From NCBI GenBank assembly GCA_900199595.1, contig FZRB01000016.1:36151-100150 (forward strand): a stretch of DNA of 64,000 nucleotides. The letters run 5' to 3'. The notes beneath the pieces were generated by a model. That model worked only from the letters and a program-made list of their open reading frames with translations. It did not search any database and was not told the DNA's origin. The translations under genes and the position numbers were made by a program. Shown here piece by piece: positions 62,620-64,000 of this stretch; the stretch's first letter is position 1; each line of letters opens with the position of its first letter. Origin of the DNA: Lachnospiraceae bacterium (GTDB taxonomy: Bacteria; Bacillota; Clostridia; Lachnospirales; Lachnospiraceae).

Positions 62620-63519
62620 ATGTATATATCTGACAGATGGAAGGATTATGAAGTACTTGACTCCAGCCAGGGCGAAAAGCTTGAGCGCTGGGGTAGATAT
62701 ATATTACTCAGACCTGATCCTCAGGTTATTTGGAATACAAAGAAAACCGCCCGGGAATGGAAAAAGCTGAACGGACATTATCACAGAAGCAAAAAAGGCG
62801 GCGGTGAATGGGAATTCTTTGATCTGCCTCAGGAATGGCAGATTCATTATCAGCTTCCCAATACCACTATTAACGGAACAGACAAGCTGACCTTTAACCT
62901 TAAGCCATTCGCTTTTAAGCATACCGGACTCTTCCCTGAGCAGGCTGCTAACTGGGACTGGATGTTTAATACTATATCCGAAGAAGTTAAAAAGGGCCGT
63001 GAGATCAAAGTCCTGAATATGTTCGCATATACGGGAGGAGCTACTCTTGCCGCTGCTGCTGCAGGTGCAAAGGTAACTCACGTGGACGCATCTAAGGGTA
63101 TGGTGACCTGGGCTAAGGAAAATGCCCGCTCCAGCGGTCTGGAAGAAGCTCCCATCAGATGGCTTGTTGACGACTGTATGAAGTTCGTTGAAAGAGAGAT
63201 CAGACGCGGAAACAAATACCACGCAATAATAATGGATCCACCTTCCTACGGAAGAGGACCCAAGGGCGAGCTGTGGAAGCTCGAAGAATGTATATATGAA
63301 CTGATAGAAAAAACAAATCAGATACTTGCAGATGATGCTATTCTCTATCTTATAAATATGTACACTACAGGTCTGTCTCCGGCAGTCATGAGTTACATGG
63401 TTTCATCCATAGTATGTAAGTCTCACGGCGGACAGGTTGAAGCAGAAGACATCGGTCTTCCAGTTAGAGAAAGCGGTCTTGTACTGCCCTGCGGTTCTTC
63501 ATGCAGATGGAGAAATTAA
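62620..63519 (+). CDS. Class I SAM-dependent methyltransferase, RlmI/RlmK-like
   Basis: A 299-residue methyltransferase. The SAM-binding motif I is LNMFAYTGGATLAAAAAGAKVTHVDAS (spread over about 129-155), motif IV is IIMDPPSYGRGPKG, and a TGLFPEQAANWDWM segment precedes the Rossmann fold. DPPS followed by YGRG is typical of rRNA cytosine/guanine methyltransferases of the RlmI/RlmK kind (COG1092). It lacks the N-terminal PUA domain of RlmI. AAAGGG precedes the ATG. Monocistronic on the plus strand. Confidence 0.85.
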   Translation: MYISDRWKDYEVLDSSQGEKLERWGRYILLRPDPQVIWNTKKTAREWKKLNGHYHRSKKGGGEWEFFDLPQEWQIHYQLPNTTINGTDKLTFNLKPFAFKHTGLFPEQAANWDWMFNTISEEVKKGREIKVLNMFAYTGGATLAAAAAGAKVTHVDASKGMVTWAKENARSSGLEEAPIRWLVDDCMKFVEREIRRGNKYHAIIMDPPSYGRGPKGELWKLEECIYELIEKTNQILADDAILYLINMYTTGLSPAVMSYMVSSIVCKSHGGQVEAEDIGLPVRESGLVLPCGSSCRWRN

Positions 63520-63543
63520 ATGCTTACAAAAAGAATATAAACT

Positions 63544-63727
63544 AAACGGGACTCCCACCGGTGGCTTCGCCACCTTTCAGGCCGGCTTCGGCTCGAAGAA
63601 TCCACCGGATTCTTCTCGAACCTCTTCGAGGTTCGGCCTCGCTGTTCGAGTCCCTGTTTACTGATCAAAGAACAAAGAGTGTCGCTTGCGACACTCTCCG
63701 CGCGAGGCGCGTGTTGCCAAAGGCAAC
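63544..63727. repeat. Nested array of perfect short hairpins
   Basis: Seven palindromes lie in 185 nt: GGTGGC-TTC-GCCACC (63560-63574), GAAGAATCC-ACC-GGATTCTTC (63595-63615), CGAACCTC-TTC-GAGGTTCG (63617-63635), AGAGTGTCGC-TT-GCGACACTCT (63676-63697), CGCGC-GAG-GCGCG (63699-63711), GTTGCC-AAA-GGCAAC (63713-63727), and an enclosing pair GGGACTC/GAGTCCC (63548-63554 with 63648-63654) with AGGCCG/CGGCCT inside. The first part can fold as one multibranched structure. No open frame here looks like protein. The style matches the cluster at 7801. Confidence 0.7.
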
Positions 63728-63747
63728 TATCTACCTATCGCGCCGAG

Positions 63748-63772
63748 ACGCATCCTTAGCGGAGCGTTTTTT
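63748..63772 (+). terminator. Terminator downstream of the methyltransferase
   Basis: ACGC.TCC pairs with GGA.GCGT around TTAGC, then TTTTTT on the plus strand. It is about 230 nt past the methyltransferase stop, so the hairpin array may be transcribed as its 3' tail. Confidence 0.6.
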
Positions 63773-63778
63773 ATATAA

Positions 63779-64000
63779 TAGGAAACACAGTTTCCTACTA
63801 CAATGATTTTATAGTGAATATTCTTAACATCCAGTTAAGATATTATCTATCTTATTGCTTAAGCTGTATAATGATGGGGCAATAGGTATATCGGCAGTTT
63901 CCATGGACTTTGCGTCCGTATAATAGACTGATAACCAGCTCCTCATTAGCAGCGTTCGTTTTATGCAGGTTGTTTCACCATAGGGTGCATTCGTGTCACA
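63779..64000 (+). other. Gene-free end of window, possible start of a structured RNA or leader
   Basis: TAGGAAAC-ACA-GTTTCCTA (63779-63797) is a perfect 8-bp hairpin without a T-run. TATAAT at 63867-63872 could be a -10, and the ~125 nt after it hold no open frame but have short complementary words (CACC-ATA-GGGTG). The stretch is cut by the window end and I cannot assign a known RNA family. Confidence 0.3.

Noticed and set aside
62704..63222. 172-residue minus-strand frame
   Set aside because: Antisense to the clearly coding methyltransferase gene.
63540..63660. tRNA-like element (GTTCGAGTCCC at 63645)
   Set aside because: The T-arm-like word has no local stem; its partner GGGACTC is ~95 nt away and no anticodon arm can be drawn.
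63544..63727. CRISPR array
   Set aside because: Each palindrome is different and there is no constant repeat-spacer unit.
63437..63806. Two plus-strand frames of 75 and 81 residues in the hairpin array
   Set aside because: They are translations of palindromic repeats, overlap the methyltransferase end or the terminator, and lack ribosome sites.

Overview
The window reads as chromosome of a low-GC anaerobic member of the Clostridia, most likely a Lachnospiraceae gut commensal. This rests on an AT-rich sequence with strong GGAGG ribosome binding sites, a trimeric NADH/ferredoxin-type [FeFe]-hydrogenase operon, Bat/MoxR genes, a JetA/B/C-type condensin and a secreted protein built of MBG/YDG-like repeats. 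Genus cannot be fixed from sequence alone. Almost every gene is on the minus strand; only dut (9.5 kb) and an rRNA-methyltransferase-like gene (62.6 kb) are on the plus strand.

Layout. (1) 1-5.4 kb is an accessory patch. It holds a macro-domain protein, an operon of five small genes (one HEPN-like, two immunity-like, one membrane protein with a probable frameshift), and a remnant of a plasmid/ICE partition module (DUF3970-like gene, C-terminally shortened ParA, charged low-complexity protein), ending at the lysS terminator. (2) 5.5-15.1 kb is core housekeeping: lysS, greA, tRNA-Leu(CAG), a trigger-factor-like lipoprotein, dut, a large tubulin-superfamily protein, class II aldolase, a Bax-inhibitor-1 protein and an acyl-CoA thioesterase. 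(3) 15.2-19.4 kb is hydCBA from a clear promoter. (4) 19.5-27.7 kb is an ECF sigma factor, a polytopic membrane protein, a PrsW-like protease, a small membrane protein and a 1917-residue secreted repeat protein, arranged like a signalling and cell-surface regulon.

(5) 27.8-60.4 kb is a striking run of minus-strand genes with gaps mostly under 40 nt and no convincing internal terminator. In transcription order: short GlmU-like uridylyltransferase, pth, mfd, foldase lipoprotein, jetA, jetB, jetC, a radical-SAM-family protein lacking its cluster cysteines, malic enzyme, a cytosolic ParB-like/BMP-like fusion, a phosphoesterase, citrate synthase, a Na/Pi cotransporter, a MoxR-DUF58-VWA-VWA-TPR (Bat) set, an acyltransferase/DUF6320/two-esterase set, an HD-GYP protein and a DHH phosphoesterase. 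(6) 60.5-64 kb holds a COG0523 GTPase with an altered metal motif, an Rpn-type nuclease, the methyltransferase, then about 480 nt without a gene that carries a dense array of perfect short hairpins and the start of something running off the window.

The best candidate for an undescribed system is at 46.8-54.4 kb: a Wadjet/MukBEF-type condensin operon with JetA, JetB and JetC but no JetD nuclease. A cysteine-less SPL-type radical-SAM paralogue sits directly after JetC, where a fourth component would be expected, and the operon lies in a housekeeping neighbourhood rather than a defence island. The ECF-sigma/PrsW/giant-surface-protein locus, the lone tubulin-like protein behind a palindromic operator cluster, and dispersed palindromic repeats are further points of interest.
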